Assembly: GCA_018398585.1 (NCBI GenBank)
Contig: JAGTTD010000022.1
Span: forward strand, 3,003,501-3,067,500
DNA: 64,000 bases
Direction: 5' to 3'
DNA from: Simmondsia chinensis
Lineage: Eukaryota > Streptophyta > Magnoliopsida > Caryophyllales > Simmondsiaceae
The notes under the pieces were generated by a model. That model made no database searches and had not been told where the DNA came from. It saw only the letters and a list, made by a program, of their open reading frames with translations. The translations under genes were made by a program, and so were the position numbers. Of this stretch, positions 11,330-22,264 are shown piece after piece; position 1 is the first letter of the stretch, and every line of letters starts with the position of its first letter.

Positions 11330-14300
11330 TATGTATAAATTAAAGAGAGAAACCACAAAATACAACGCCAAACGAAGACAAGATGCTCAAACTAGCCCAC
11401 ACCAAACCAACACCAACACAAAACCGCACTACCCCCTAATCAAGAAATTGACACGACACCAAACAATTGAGATAATTGACTTAACCAGAACATCCACGCT
11501 AGACTTAGAATAACAAAAAATTCTCCTATTTCTTTCTGTCCAAATAGCATAGAAAGAAGCAACAACAACAATCCTTTTGACCTTATTGCACCTGAACCTG
11601 TTGCGCACTCTATTCCCGAGCCACCCCATAATCTCCTTCATTGAAAAAAATCAAGGAGAGGTCAAAAATCTTGGCAACACCCATCCAAACCTGCAATGAA
11701 AAAGGGCAACGAAAGAAGAGATGCTCAAGGTCTTCACAACTCATCTCACACAAACTACACCGGCTAGGAAACGACCAACCCATCCTACAGAGTCTGTCTT
11801 GGGTAAGGAGCCCCCCAAACAGTGCACGCCACATACAGAACCCATGACGCGGAATAGGAGAACTCTAGAAAGACCGACACCAATGCCTAATCGTATCTCT
11901 CACATGAAGATGCTCATAAGCTATCCGAACCTTGAAATTACCGGCTAGAGCACAGTCAACGAAGTCTTTTATCAGCCAACTCCCGATTTCCCTAAACCTT
12001 GACCTAAGCATCTCTACAGTACAAGATAGCTTTCCATGAAGCAGAGTCATGAACCCGACTATCCACATCCCAAATATCTCTCCCTTTCATATAGACACCA
12101 TGAAACCACACAATCCAAAGAGAATCCTTCTTGTACTGAATTTTCCACACATAACGGAGCAAACAAGACAGATTCTCAATATCAAGCTGCTTGAAAGCAA
12201 GCGCGCACCCCCCCCCCCCGCCCGCGGCTTTTGGTAAACAAAGCTTGCACTAGGCAATAGGGGTCAAGGATCAAGCGCCCCCCTCTTCCCCCATAAAAAA
12301 CAAGCATAGATAGACTGTATCGCATGAACAACAGACTGAGGGAATAAGGACGAGTTGCACCAAAAATACAAGATACCATATAATGTGCTATTAATCACTT
12401 CACATCTACCAGCATGGGAGAGACTCCTCACATGAAAACTAGAGACAACATCTCTAACTTTTTGAACCAGAGACACATACTGATCAACATGAGGTCTCGA
12501 ACCCACTAAAGGGAGTCCAAGATATCGGAGGGGCAAACAGAGCTCCTGGAAACCCAAAGATTGAAGAATATCAACCTTATTTGAATCCTGTATGCTCGCA
12601 AAGCAAATCCTAGACTTTAACGCATTAGCCTCTAACCTAGAGACCTTCGCAAACTGTTGCACAGCTCCCCACAATGCAAAACTGAACCCTTATCCCCATG
12701 AGAGAAGAGTGACAAATCATCCGCTAACATGATATGCGTAATGCTAAGTTTTTTACATTTTGGATGGAACCAAAATCCCGAGACACTAGCTTTAAGCATG
12801 CGAAAAAGGTTCTCCATACATAAAATGAATAGATATGGGGACATAGGGTCACCTTGTCTCAGCCCATGACGGCCCTTAAAAAAACCCACTGATCCACCGT
12901 TAATTTGCAAGGAAAAGGATGGGGAAGTGACACAGGCACAGGCCCACCTAATGAAGCACGGGAACACCAAAATTGCTCAACACATCAAACAAAAAGTCCC
13001 AACAAATATAATCATAAGCTTTCCGAATATCAATTTTCATACAACAGCGGGGAGAAACATTTTTCCTAGTATACTGGCTAATAATTTTATTGCCCAAGTT
13101 GACATTATCAAAAATCATATGCCCCTTCACAAAAGCAGTTTGAGAAGAAGAAGTGGGCTTACCCAACACAGTCTGTAGCCGGGCCGCAAGAAGCCTAGGG
13201 ATGATTTTGTAAATCACATTACAGCACGCAATAGGACAAAAATCACCCACAAACTGTGGGCTGCTCATTTTCAGCACAAGAGGTATGACCGTGGCATTGA
13301 TAGATTTAAGAAGCCTGCCTGATCGAAAAAAATCAGATACAGCTTGAAAGACATCACTGCCCACGATACCCCAACATTTTTTAAAGAATGCCGAGGAAAA
13401 ACCATCAGGGCCCTGAGCTTTAGTCTCGGGAATTGACCAAACCACATAATGAATCTCTTTAGCAGAGATAGATCTCAACAAAGCACGAGAATCACCCTCT
13501 TAGAGCACATAACCCAACCGAGAAACCGAACTATCAATCTTCTCCTGGGGACCCCCATCAGACCCAAGCAAATCGATAAAGAAGTTAATGAATTCACGAG
13601 CAACACCCGCTCAGTCGGTGATCACTCTCCCATCAGGATAACATATAGACCAAATAGAATTCTACTTACCCCGCTTTTTGATAGAATTATAAAAAAAAGC
13701 AGGAAGGCATGTCCATCTGGTTAATACCCGCAATCTTAGCACGTTGAGAAAGAAAAGAATACTCAACATCCATCAGGTGCAACAACCGATTCTTTAGATC
13801 GGTCACCACATGTTCCAAAGAAGTATCCCCAAGCACTTTCTCCTGAGCCTCAATCAAAGCCCACTCTTAGTAGCTTGCAAATGCTTCTGAAGACAAAACA
13901 TAGGAGTGCCAAGCACAGGGGTAGCCCAAGCATCACGAACGACCTCAGAAAAGCCACTCATAGGAATTAACTAGTTCCCAAACTTAAAGTAGCCCCTAGC
14001 AATTCTCTCCCGAGCACCCAACATTAACAGCAACGGAGAATGATAAAAAATGCTAGGATTAAGAGTCACTGCTTTACATTCAATGCCAGCAAACCAGTGA
14101 GAATTGATCAGCATACGATCAATTTTAGACCAAGCCCTATCAACTCCAACCTGTTGATTACACCAGGTGAAGAAAGGCCCCTCATTCTCAATGGAGGTAA
14201 GAGAGAGAGATCAGAAATACAATCAGTGAAGTCACGAGTCTTAGAACTAGTAATAGGAGCACCACCAAGTCTATCCGACATCTCAAGGATTGCATTGAAG

Positions 14301-14725
14301 TCACCCAAGAGAAGCCATGAACAATCTATAATACAGCCCACCCTATGGAGATTATTTCATAAACTTGAACGCCCAGCTAAAGCATTTAACCCATAATAGA
14401 AGGAACAAAGCAGAGACCCCATCTCCCGCATTTCATTCAAAACAATCTCCAAACGAACGATCTGAGGAGACACAAATATGACATGAGACCTCACATAACA
14501 AGGGTCCCAAAGGACCCAATCCACCCAACACCACCTTCCATATAATTAGCAAAATAAGACCAGCAAGAGAAGAAACGCTCTTGTATCAACCTGGCGTTGC
14601 ATTCCTTTATTCGGGTTTCAAAGATACCAAAAAGACGAATGGAAAACTTAAGGATAAGCCTCCTAACCTCAATTGCCTTGCAACCTTTATTCATATCTCT
14701 AATATTCCAGCAACCAATCATAAAA
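11330..14725 (-). pseudogene. LINE-A ORF2 remnant (endonuclease, RT, zf-RVT)
   Basis: It starts near 14721 with MIGCWNIRDMNKGCKAIEVRR, the exonuclease-endonuclease-phosphatase N-terminus, followed at 14108-14341 by LLLGDFNAIL (catalytic DFN region). RT occupies about 13480-12260, with KAQGPDGFSSAFFKKCW, KIDIRKAYDYICWDFL, GLRQGDPMSPYLFILCME and the catalytic MLADDLSLFS. The zf-RVT tail is at 11834-11429, with CSLCEMSCEDLEHLFFRCPF and a WTERNRRIF segment. Stops and frameshifts separate these blocks, including one at the C-run near 12208-12222. Not functional. Confidence 0.85.
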
Positions 14726-14868
14726 AACTACTTAATAACATTGGAACCACCCACCCCAGCATCCTCCATCACCCTACTATCCATCACACTAGCAGCAAAG
14801 ACCTGATGATCAGCATCAGCCTCATTCTGCTCAATGGACACATCAGAAGCATCAGCCAGAATATCAAA

Positions 14869-16370
14869 TCAGTTGCTAGATTGAATAGCCCGAGAAGCAG
14901 GACCTGAGCTTTGAATTGTAGCTTGGGAAGTATGAGTCTTAGGAGCACAAGTAGCTACCCAACCATCTCCCTCATCCACAATTGCAGCACCAGGGCCATC
15001 CTTCTCTTGAGTACCAGCCGCAGCTGAACTTCTCACTGCCTTGTTCCGAGGACATTTAGCTTCACTATGATTGAAGGCACCACATTTAATACACTTTTGG
15101 GAAACCATTCATACCAAACTGGTTGAGTAAAAAATTCCCCATCTGGCAAAGCAAATATCCACTTCTTTCTTAAGTGGCTTAGAGATGTCAACCTCCACAA
15201 GGATTCTAGCATACTAAACCCTTTCCCGCATAGCAATCATATTATCCGCATATAAAGGAGTACCAATAACACTAGCAATCTTGCCAAGCACAGCAACATT
15301 CCACAGATGTAATCTGAAATTCGGCAAATTAATCCAAATTGGCACTCTATTCATTTCCTCAGCCTCAAAACTAAAAGCCAGAGTGCACTTCTTCAGCACA
15401 AGGGGAACCTTACCCATCGAATATGGACCCTCATTCAAAACAGTCTCACATTCATCAATACTTTCAAAAACAAATACAATCTAGCCCTTGTCATGAAGAA
15501 GGACTTTAGGTTCAACAATTTTTGGCCACAAAGTTTTGACACAATCACATATCGTAGCATAGGAAAGATTACCACCAACAAAATAACCCACAAGAGCATG
15601 TTCCCAATATTGCATACCTTCAGAAATATCAACCTCTGAAAGCTCAACCACCTGAGAGCTAGCTGCTTCCGGGAAGAACCGCAATCGAAGACCCTGATTA
15701 GGCGCTGGATTAGTGGAAAATAGTTGCCTCCACTTCCCACCTCCTTCCTGCCCTTTAGCTGCTGATGGTGCCATAGGCATGGGCACAACATCAGCCTCCT
15801 CACCCCCTGAAACATCTGCTTCGATCAAGGTGCCGAGCTCTCATCAGCCCAACGCCTAATCGACGCTTGAAGGATTGAAGAGAGCCCTATGAAATCACTT
15901 ACCCTTTGCGTCTCAGACGAACCCGCTGTTAGAGTATAAAACCAATCATTGGCCTTCACCCATTAGCTTAAGCTTTTAGGAAAGATGGTTCCTTACCATG
16001 GTATTAGAGCCTTGATGACCAAGAGGTCAGGAGTTCGAATTTCAACGGTCCCCACTTTCAATATTAAAATAATTAAGTACAAGGTATGAGGTGGACCTGT
16101 GCATTGTCCACGCTTCAAACCCAAACGGGCATTTGCGTGAGGGGGCATGTTAGAGTATAAAACCAATCCTGGGCCTTCACCCATCAACTTAAGTTTTTGG
16201 GATAGATGGTTCCTTGACACCCGCCTCTTGCTCCTCACTCGCTGATTGCACCATAGGAACCTCATTACCAATAGGAGAATGTAGCCCGTGTTCCAGAGGT
16301 GACAGTACAATCTCTCCCAACCCTGCAGAGACACCAGTAGAACCTTGGCCCTGTAAACCTCGAGCATGTA
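14869..16370 (-). pseudogene. LINE-A ORF1 remnant (DUF4283-like, CCHC knuckle)
   Basis: Minus-strand frames at 15828-15481, 15438-15214 and 15236-15033 read through consecutive parts of a plant LINE ORF1: an N-terminal region with MQYWEHALVGYFVGG, then RVPIWINLPNFRLHLWN. A CCHC zinc knuckle follows at 15108-14869 (CIKCGAFNHSEAKCP: C-x2-C-x4-H-x4-C). Stops separate the pieces. Beyond 16219, past the inserted SMART element, low-complexity codons consistent with the N-terminus continue to about 16370. The role is nucleic-acid binding for LINE RNPs by family knowledge. Confidence 0.75.
15927..16219 (+). mobile_element. SMART/TRIM miniature LTR retrotransposon
   Basis: Two 72-bp LTRs (15927-15998 and 16148-16219), each starting TGTTAGAGTATAAAACC and ending CA, flank about 150 bp of non-coding DNA. 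A primer-binding site TGGTATTAGAGCC follows the 5' LTR at 15999-16011, and a purine tract gagggggca precedes the 3' LTR. The 5-bp TSD CCCGC is perfect (15922-15926 and 16220-16224). It is non-autonomous and has no ORF. It interrupts LINE-A ORF1, so it is younger than LINE-A. Confidence 0.92.
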
Positions 16371-16400
16371 AACTTTTAATTATGTATGTTAAAAGTTTAC

Positions 16401-17086
16401 CCTTTATTTAATTATATATGTTAGTGTTATTCCGTGGGAGCATGTAAACTTTTAAAATTTCAAAGACGTAAAGTCAACAATACTTCTGATAAAAAAAAAA
16501 AAAAATCAACACCACCACACTAATATCTCAAATTGGTTCCCGTTAAAATAGGGATAGCACCTTATAGAGAGGCTGTTTCTAAAATTTTAAAAATATAATT
16601 TTCTATATTATTATATTAAAATTTTATTGAATCTTATTGTGATTTTATTTCTCCACATTTTTCTATTTTTTTCTTTTTTATTATTTTTAACTTTTATGTA
16701 AGACTTTAAAATTATAAGATCTGAAATTTGAGAGACTTTAAGAGAGGAGAAGATTTATCAATAACATGTAGATTTATTAATTTATTATTAATATAATATG
16801 GATAATAAAATTTTAATAACTTTTAAATTGATATAGGCAATTATTAATGCCAAAGTTTATTTTGTTAATGTCAAAGCAAAATGGAGAATTGTTTTGATGT
16901 TAATAAATTCATCCTTGAAAATAATATTATTTGTAATATATTTTAAATTTGTTATGTTGTTAAATATGAAGAACACGTTATTTGTTTTGCTCAATATTTT
17001 AGTAAGTATGAACTCAAAAGCTTAGCTTGGCTGAATAGTTGATTTTCAAGGTTTTGACATGCATGAATAGTGCATTCGGGCCTCGT
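16401..17086. other. AT-rich intergenic DNA
   Basis: No gene seen. GAGCATGTAAACTTTTAA occurs twice (about 16363 and 16439), and an A-run lies at about 16487-16504. The rest is low-complexity AT-rich DNA. Confidence 0.4.
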
Positions 17087-17420
17087 TTAGTATAAAGGAA
17101 GTAAATATGAAAAGTAAAAATTTATGAGAAGTGTGGATTTTAACTCTTGTTTGGTTGGTAGGAAGTAGGCAGAATGTGGACAGTAAAAATTGCTCAGCAA
17201 TTTTTAATTTCTTCAAAACGCAAGAAGTAACTTACCTTGCCTCCTAGGTAAGTTTTAATTCTCTTGTTTTTAACTAGCCTATGGAAAGAAGTTTTATTTT
17301 CAAATCTTGGCAACCAAACCTGTTTTACCTACTTTCTGAAAAGTTGACGCAGGAATTAAACTCTTAGGAATACAACTTTCAGCAGAAATTTAGTTCATGT
17401 GGCAACCAAACGAGACCTTA
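17087..17420. repeat. hAT-like MITE (GGCCTCGTTTAG type)
   Basis: The left end GGGCCTCGTTTAG mirrors the right end CAAACGAGACCTTA. The interior has gtaaaaa / tttttac and aggaagtaggcag / cctactttctg inverted pairs. A related element with GACCTCGTTTAG and CAAACAAGAGCC ends lies at 47935-48210. No coding sequence; TSD not clear. Confidence 0.5.
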
Positions 17421-17939
17421 GAGTTACAAATAATTTAGATCGAGCTTGACTCATACAGGCCCTCTTATCAATAAAATTTGGTATGTGAATCAATCGTGAT
17501 CTGATACATATATGTGTTATTTTCCTTAATACATGAAATTTTTGGTCAAATTTTGTTAACTTAGTTATAAAGATTAAGAGTAGTATTAGCCACAGTAGTG
17601 TAGTAGAAGAGTAAAACATAGTAAATGATAAAGTATAATCAACAATTTGAGAGTTAAAGCGACTAATTTAGCAAATGTGGATTGTAGATACTTAATTTTG
17701 GTGTAAGTATTGATTATTTTTAATTATATTTCACTTTTTTAATGGAAAAAATATAGATACATGTTATAAATGCTTGTGCTACATAGATAACATCAAAGAC
17801 ACATATGTTACCATATTATTAATAATTATATGTAAATGTCCTTTTATATGCGTCCAATATTTGTATTGTATGTGCCTTAACTGTACGGTAAATAGACTTA
17901 TATGGACTTACAATTCGTACAACCCTAATTTTGTTAGGC

Positions 17940-18730
17940 TAGGCTCCATTCATGTTGCCTCCCACCAGACCTGTTGTCAAGATTAATGTCGATACTGCTT
18001 GAGATAAGAGTCAGGACAAGCCTTCCATTGGTGTTGTAGTGCATGATCATCTCGGTACGATCATTGGTGGATGGTGCAGCTCACTCATGACGCCTTCCCC
18101 TTTGGTGGCAGAGGCTAGTTGTCACGGGATGAGCGCAGATCACCCGTGCGGCGCCCGGGCCCTGAGGCTAGGGCCGGGCCAGCCTACCCCCTATGGTCAA
18201 CAAGCAGCAATATGCACCTTCAGGAGATGAAATACACGGCATACCACGGACATACCTGAACACAATCAATGCGCATTAGTATCGGACAGGCTTAGGAGAC
18301 CCCATATGGCATATGTCTGCTTATTGAGCACCGGAGACAGTGTCAGCCAAAGGCGGCCCGTGACATAGTGCTTTCCAATGGGGGTGCTTTTTAGCTTTAG
18401 CATACGATTGGATTAATGTTTGCGTTGAATCTGATTGATTAGTTGTTGTGTTAGCAATGTATAATAGGCCTTCCGAACCTCCTTGGGAATTCTAAGCCTT
18501 CACCCGAGGTATTTGGAGGCTTTATGCTTGCTTTGATTACATTTCATGTATATGGGTCCCTCGCTCATGCAACAGGGCAACCCATACAGTCGCTAAGCTT
18601 CACTTTTCTCATGTTTGTAGTCACTGGTGGTGGTTCAATTCTCCATGAGAACTATCTGATATTCGCAATAAAATGCTATTTAATTCAATTGTGGCCTGAA
18701 GCTATTTTCTTTTAATAGGAAAAAAAAAAC
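17940..18730 (+). pseudogene. RNase H domain fragment of a LINE-type element
   Basis: Before the insertion at 18120 the plus strand reads an RNase H-like core with an IGVVVHDHLGTIIGG segment (about 18020-18070) and PSPLVAEA. After the insertion it resumes with INVCVESD near 18415 (the second acidic position of plant RNase H_3 domains) and NRPSEPPWEF. Stops and frame changes abound. An A-run at 18720-18730 fits a retroposed 3' end. Only the last domain of the protein is present. It could instead be a retrocopy of a cellular RNase H-like gene. Confidence 0.6.
18120..18365. mobile_element. Small TG...CA insertion, probable solo LTR
   Basis: It starts TGTCACGGG and ends CCCGTGACA, a perfect 9-bp terminal inverted repeat. 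TAGT occurs directly on both sides (18116-18119 and 18366-18369). It is GC-rich (cgcccgggccctgaggctagggccgggcc) compared with its surroundings and has no ORF. It cuts the RNase H fragment in two. TG...CA ends favour a solo LTR, but a 4-bp TSD is one short of the usual five, so a small DNA element is an alternative. Confidence 0.6.
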
Positions 18731-19502
18731 CGAGTTGGGCCAACTTGATTCGAACCCGAAAAAGTAGAACCTTTGCGTATGGTTTAGCTTATTTCAGATT
18801 ATATGTTTTCAACTCATCTGTTTCAATAAGATCTGTCCATTTAAGATCTGTATGTTTTTACAGTGAAGTGTTTGGTTGTGCAGATCTTTTTTATAAAATA
18901 AAACATTTCAATACAAGTTCAAAAAGTAACTTACCTACTATAATCACAAAAATGACTTAATAATATAAATTATCTAATTATATTAGGTAAGAGAGAATCA
19001 TGATAATAGTTAGTCATGGTAGTAGAAAGTGGTGAGTATAGCGACCCATGACCATAAAAGGTGTGGTGGTCAGTGGGAGTGGTGATAACAAGTAAAAGTA
19101 GGTCATGGTGCTGAATATTTAATGTTAATATAATTTTTTTAAAGCATTTCTCTGTAATAAGCAGTGAAAAAGATCAAGTTCTGCATCTTTTTCTACTCAG
19201 TTATAAAACAGCTTTTTCAGCTTTGTATTTAAGCTGTAAAAAAGATATGAAAAGATCTTTTCGGCCAACCAAATGCAAGCCCTGTACATCCTATCCAATT
19301 TCTATTTTGATATCTAAAAGAGAATCGATTTCATTCAATACCCTTCCTATTTATTTATCAAGACGAATGTTATTGAAAAAGATCTCAGGAGATGGTTTTT
19401 ATTTACTAAAAAAAAAAGTTATGATTTGGAACTTTAAGCTGTTAAAAAGCTGAATCAAACGCAGTCTAAATGACATGGCTTAGCTTATTTACACCAATAG
19501 AT
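18731..19502. other. AT-rich DNA with a probable hAT-like MITE
   Basis: GTGTTTGGTTGTGCAGATC near 18868 is mirrored by GATCTTTTCGGCCAACCAAATGC near 19253, and ttttttcagcttt repeats lie between them. This is compatible with a hAT-type MITE of roughly 400 bp. No gene seen. Confidence 0.35.
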
Positions 19503-19680
19503 TAATTTAATAATTTATTTAATTATTCTACAATAAAGTATAATTTTGGGGTTGAAAAAATAGAAGGAAAAATAAGGAGAGAGAAAAAGAGGTACCAAAA
19601 GATAAAATTTAATAATTTATTTAATTATTCTACAATAAAGTATAATTTTGGGGTTGGAAAAATAAAGAGAGAGAAAAAGA
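19503..19680. repeat. Tandem duplication next to the tRNA gene
   Basis: A unit of about 80-100 bp (tttaataatttatttaatta ... gagagagaaaaagaggt) is present twice, at about 19503-19596 and 19608-19684. The first copy ends gaggtacc, and the second ends gaggttcc, where GGTTCC is the 3' acceptor strand of the tRNA. The duplication breakpoint therefore lies at the 3' end of the tRNA gene. The A-run at 19674-19678 reads as T5 on the tRNA strand and would be its Pol III terminator. Confidence 0.7.
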
Positions 19681-19751
19681 GGTTCCACCCAGATTTGAAC
19701 TCGGGTTACTGGATTCAGAGTCCAATGTCCTGACCACTAGACCATGGAACC
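19680..19751 (-). tRNA. tRNA-Gln (anticodon CTG)
   Basis: The minus strand folds as a 72-nt cloverleaf. The 7-bp acceptor stem GGTTCCA/TGGAACC is perfect. The anticodon loop has CTG (19716-19718 on the plus strand), and the D-arm carries the A box (TGGTCTAGTGG). The T-loop TTCAAAT is normal, but the T-stem has a G-G mismatch at its middle pair. A T5 run just downstream can terminate Pol III. The sequence matches the plant tRNA-Gln pattern. The mismatch makes it either a slightly damaged gene or a young pseudogene. Confidence 0.85.
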
Positions 19752-19808
19752 TGTTTAGGTGCTTACGGCTGCGCATGTTTAATATTATATGCAAAATTTT
19801 AATATTAA

Positions 19809-20388
19809 GTGTAAGGAAAATTCTCACTTAGATACCTGGAGGTTTGGTAATTTATCACTTGTGTACCTTGATATTTTAATATATATAATAAGATATTCGG
19901 ATATTTTAAAATTTTATCACTTAGGTATCATATGTGAGAATTTGGTGAATTTTTGTGAAAATTTGAATATATTTTACTATAAAATGCTAATGCAATACAG
20001 GATTATAATAATACGTACGGGCTGTATTAATTTTTTTAGAGAAAACCAAATGGGATACAAAAAAATGTCATTAAATTATGACAGAAAATATTGGTGTATT
20101 ATTAAAATAATGTGGTATTTCACCATTTTATGGTAAAACAATTTATAATATTGTGATAGAGGACACCTAATTATTGCTATAACTATGTCCTATATTAGTA
20201 ATTTTCAATAAAAATATATATAATTTTAAAAAATGCTTTTAATTGATAAAATTTTTAAACTTGAAGGTGCCTAAGTGATAAATTTTTTAAATCTTAGAGT
20301 ATCACATTGTATACATTGAAATGTTAGAGTCCCTAAGTGATAAATTCTTATACCTCAGGATACTTTAGTCATAAATTCTCTAAGTTTA
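19809..20388. repeat. Foldback MITE, family F1 (copy a)
   Basis: The left arm (ttctcacttagatacc, then tttatcacttgtgtacc) is mirrored by the right arm (cctaagtgataaattctt, then gtcataaattctctaag). Each arm contains repeated cacttaggtacc-type modules. The same arms occur at about 29420-30110, 42965-44095 and 62345-62984. Confidence 0.55.
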
Positions 20389-20579
20389 ATTAATAAGTTT
20401 TACATATAATTCTACTAGTAATAATTTAAAAAAAATCAAAAATTTAAAACATGAATTAATATAATTAACAAAATAGTATAATTACAAACACTAACCTGTG
20501 CTTTTTAATTTATGGTTTTTAAAAGGTTTTGAATAAAATTTTTTTTATAATTAAATTTATTTATTTCAAAAAAATGAGG

Positions 20580-20751
20580 GTTTTTTTTTTTTTTTTTTTT
20601 TATGATGATGGTAAGGATAGGGGGAGGGGGAGGGGATAATACCCATAAATCACCTCATAAAGAGGCCCACTTTGAGCTTAGTGGGAATCGAACCCGGGCC
20701 ACCCCGTTGGCACCCGGCGTTACAAACCACTTTGCTATGTCCCTAAGGGAC
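20580..20751 (-). mobile_element. tRNA-derived SINE
   Basis: On the minus strand a Pol III A box (TAGCAAAGTGG) is followed by a perfect B box (GGGTTCGATTCCC). Then comes a body ending ccccctccccctatcc and a poly-A tail (T-run at 20581-20600 on the plus strand). The 8-bp TSD AAATGAGG flanks it (20572-20579 and 20752-20759). Length is about 170 bp, normal for plant tRNA SINEs. This SINE has a poly-A tail and differs from the 5S-SINEs in the window. Confidence 0.85.
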
Positions 20752-21295
20752 AAATGAGGTTATAAAATAAGGTAAGTGCCTGCAATCTCATAACTAAGAG
20801 ACCATGACATTACTCGTTTTAGAACCATAATTGAATGCGCAATACACAACACTTGGTGTTGGAATTAGATATAAAAAATATCATATAAAATATATAAGAT
20901 AGAAGGATATTACCTGGAATGTGCGAAAATGACAATATACCAATAAAGTAATAGCTGAGAGAAGCGTGGATCACGCTCTTTTTAAGATGATTTCGCGCCC
21001 CTATCGGATCTATGCCGGTGCAGCAGGTACCGGCATGCCACCTCCATGATACAACACTGAACTAGACTTAACACTTTCTTGGTCTGCACAACTATAAAAG
21101 CTAAAGCCTTTTCCACACCTTACGTGACCAAAGTAAAGACAAACTCATAAAAATGGATACAAGAGTAATATTGTTTTTTTAAGAGAAAATTGTGATTTGA
21201 ACTCTCATTTTTTGCTCGTAAATTAGTCCAGACATCAAAACCATTTATATGCATTTTTACTGTTACCATTCCCATTATATGCTCAGGCATATTTA

Positions 21296-21530
21296 GGAGG
21301 AACATACCCAATACTTTAAGGGCTCCCACCTATGCAGGGTCTGGGGGGCAGATGTACGCAGCCTTCCCCCTTCAGGGTGTTAACCTGAAAAGAGGCTGTT
21401 TCCTAATGCTCCTAACCTGAGGGTGAGGACTTCCCAGGAGGTCACCCATCCTGGTATTACTCTCGCCCAAGCACGCTTTACTTCGGAGTTCTAATAGAAT
21501 CCGGTGACGGCGTGTTGGTACCCTATTTGG
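21296..21530 (-). mobile_element. 5S rRNA-derived SINE, full-length (copy A)
   Basis: Minus strand, 5' to 3': a 5S rRNA-like head including AACTCCGAAGTAAAGCGTGC, TTGGGCGAGAGTA and GGATGGGTGACCTCCTGGGA (A box, intermediate element and C box of the 5S promoter). The shared tail follows, with gaaacagcctc, ccctgaagggggaaggctgc and gtacatctg. The 18-bp TSD TATGCTCAGGCATATTTA is exact (21278-21295 and 21531-21548). Length is 235 bp. Intact internal promoter blocks plus a long perfect TSD suggest a recent, LINE-mediated insertion. Confidence 0.88.
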
Positions 21531-21548
21531 TATGCTCAGGCATATTTA

Positions 21549-22264
21549 TTCATATAATTTGCAACTTACCATATGGTCAATGCTTTATTAGTACCATTTA
21601 ATACCAAGCATTTAGTCAACAGTTTAATTTAAAAACTTAATTTTTTTCTCTTTGCAGTAAAATTAAAAAATCATAAATAAGATCACTAAAAGCACACGTC
21701 CCCGTTTTGTTACGGTCGGATTCAGGCCTCGCCTAGCCAGTGGTCTGCTTGTATCGCGATTTTGTCGCAACTTATCGAAAAAAATTAAAATATCTCACAC
21801 TTGGTTTACGTAGTGAAGCCCCATCGACTTTCCATTGAAGGGCACTTGTGAAGGCTTGACCTACTCGATACCCGGCCTACTCCTAATGACACTCAACTAT
21901 CGTAGGATATACTCAATACTAGAAGCTAACTGGCTGGGCGAGTAATGAAAATTGTCAAAACAATTAGAAACCAGAAATCCCAATCTATTTTTATCGTTTC
22001 AAACACTATGTAGAGGGGGAGGCAACAAACCTTGAGGTTTTGAATACTATATTTTTGTTTCAGTTTTCTATTTTTAACTTTCTCTTAAAAACTTTTTAAA
22101 TAAAATATAGTCAAACAATATTAGAATTTGGTTCCTATATAGTCTAAACTATATCCCTGAATAAGGCATGAGATCTAAGTTATAAATGTTATAATCAGCA
22201 TTTTGTTAAAAAAAGTGTTTTAAATTAAGTAAGTGAAAAAGTAAAATAAACTAAATTAATATTA
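21549..22264. other. Intergenic DNA with an LTR-like segment
   Basis: No gene. A stretch at about 21700-21790 (gcctcgcctagccagtggtc, gcttgtatcgcgattttgtc) is a diverged reverse-complement match to about 23010-23110. This indicates pieces of one repeat family in opposite orientation. The rest is AT-rich. Confidence 0.45.

Larger units (their letters stand above)
11289..16400 (-). mobile_element. LINE-A: L1-type non-LTR retrotransposon, decayed
   Basis: On the minus strand, ORF1 (with a CCHC knuckle) is followed by endonuclease, RT and a C-terminal zinc-binding RT-associated domain, ending in poly-A (poly-T at 11289-11311 on the plus strand). This is the order of plant L1 LINEs. The 5' end lies near 16.37-16.4 kb, but I could not find a matching TSD. 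All frames are broken. A 293-bp SMART/TRIM element is inserted in ORF1. Confidence 0.85.

Noticed and set aside
21410..21530. A genuine 5S rRNA gene
   Set aside because: Only the promoter-containing part of 5S is present, it is fused to a SINE tail and flanked by an 18-bp TSD; there is no array.
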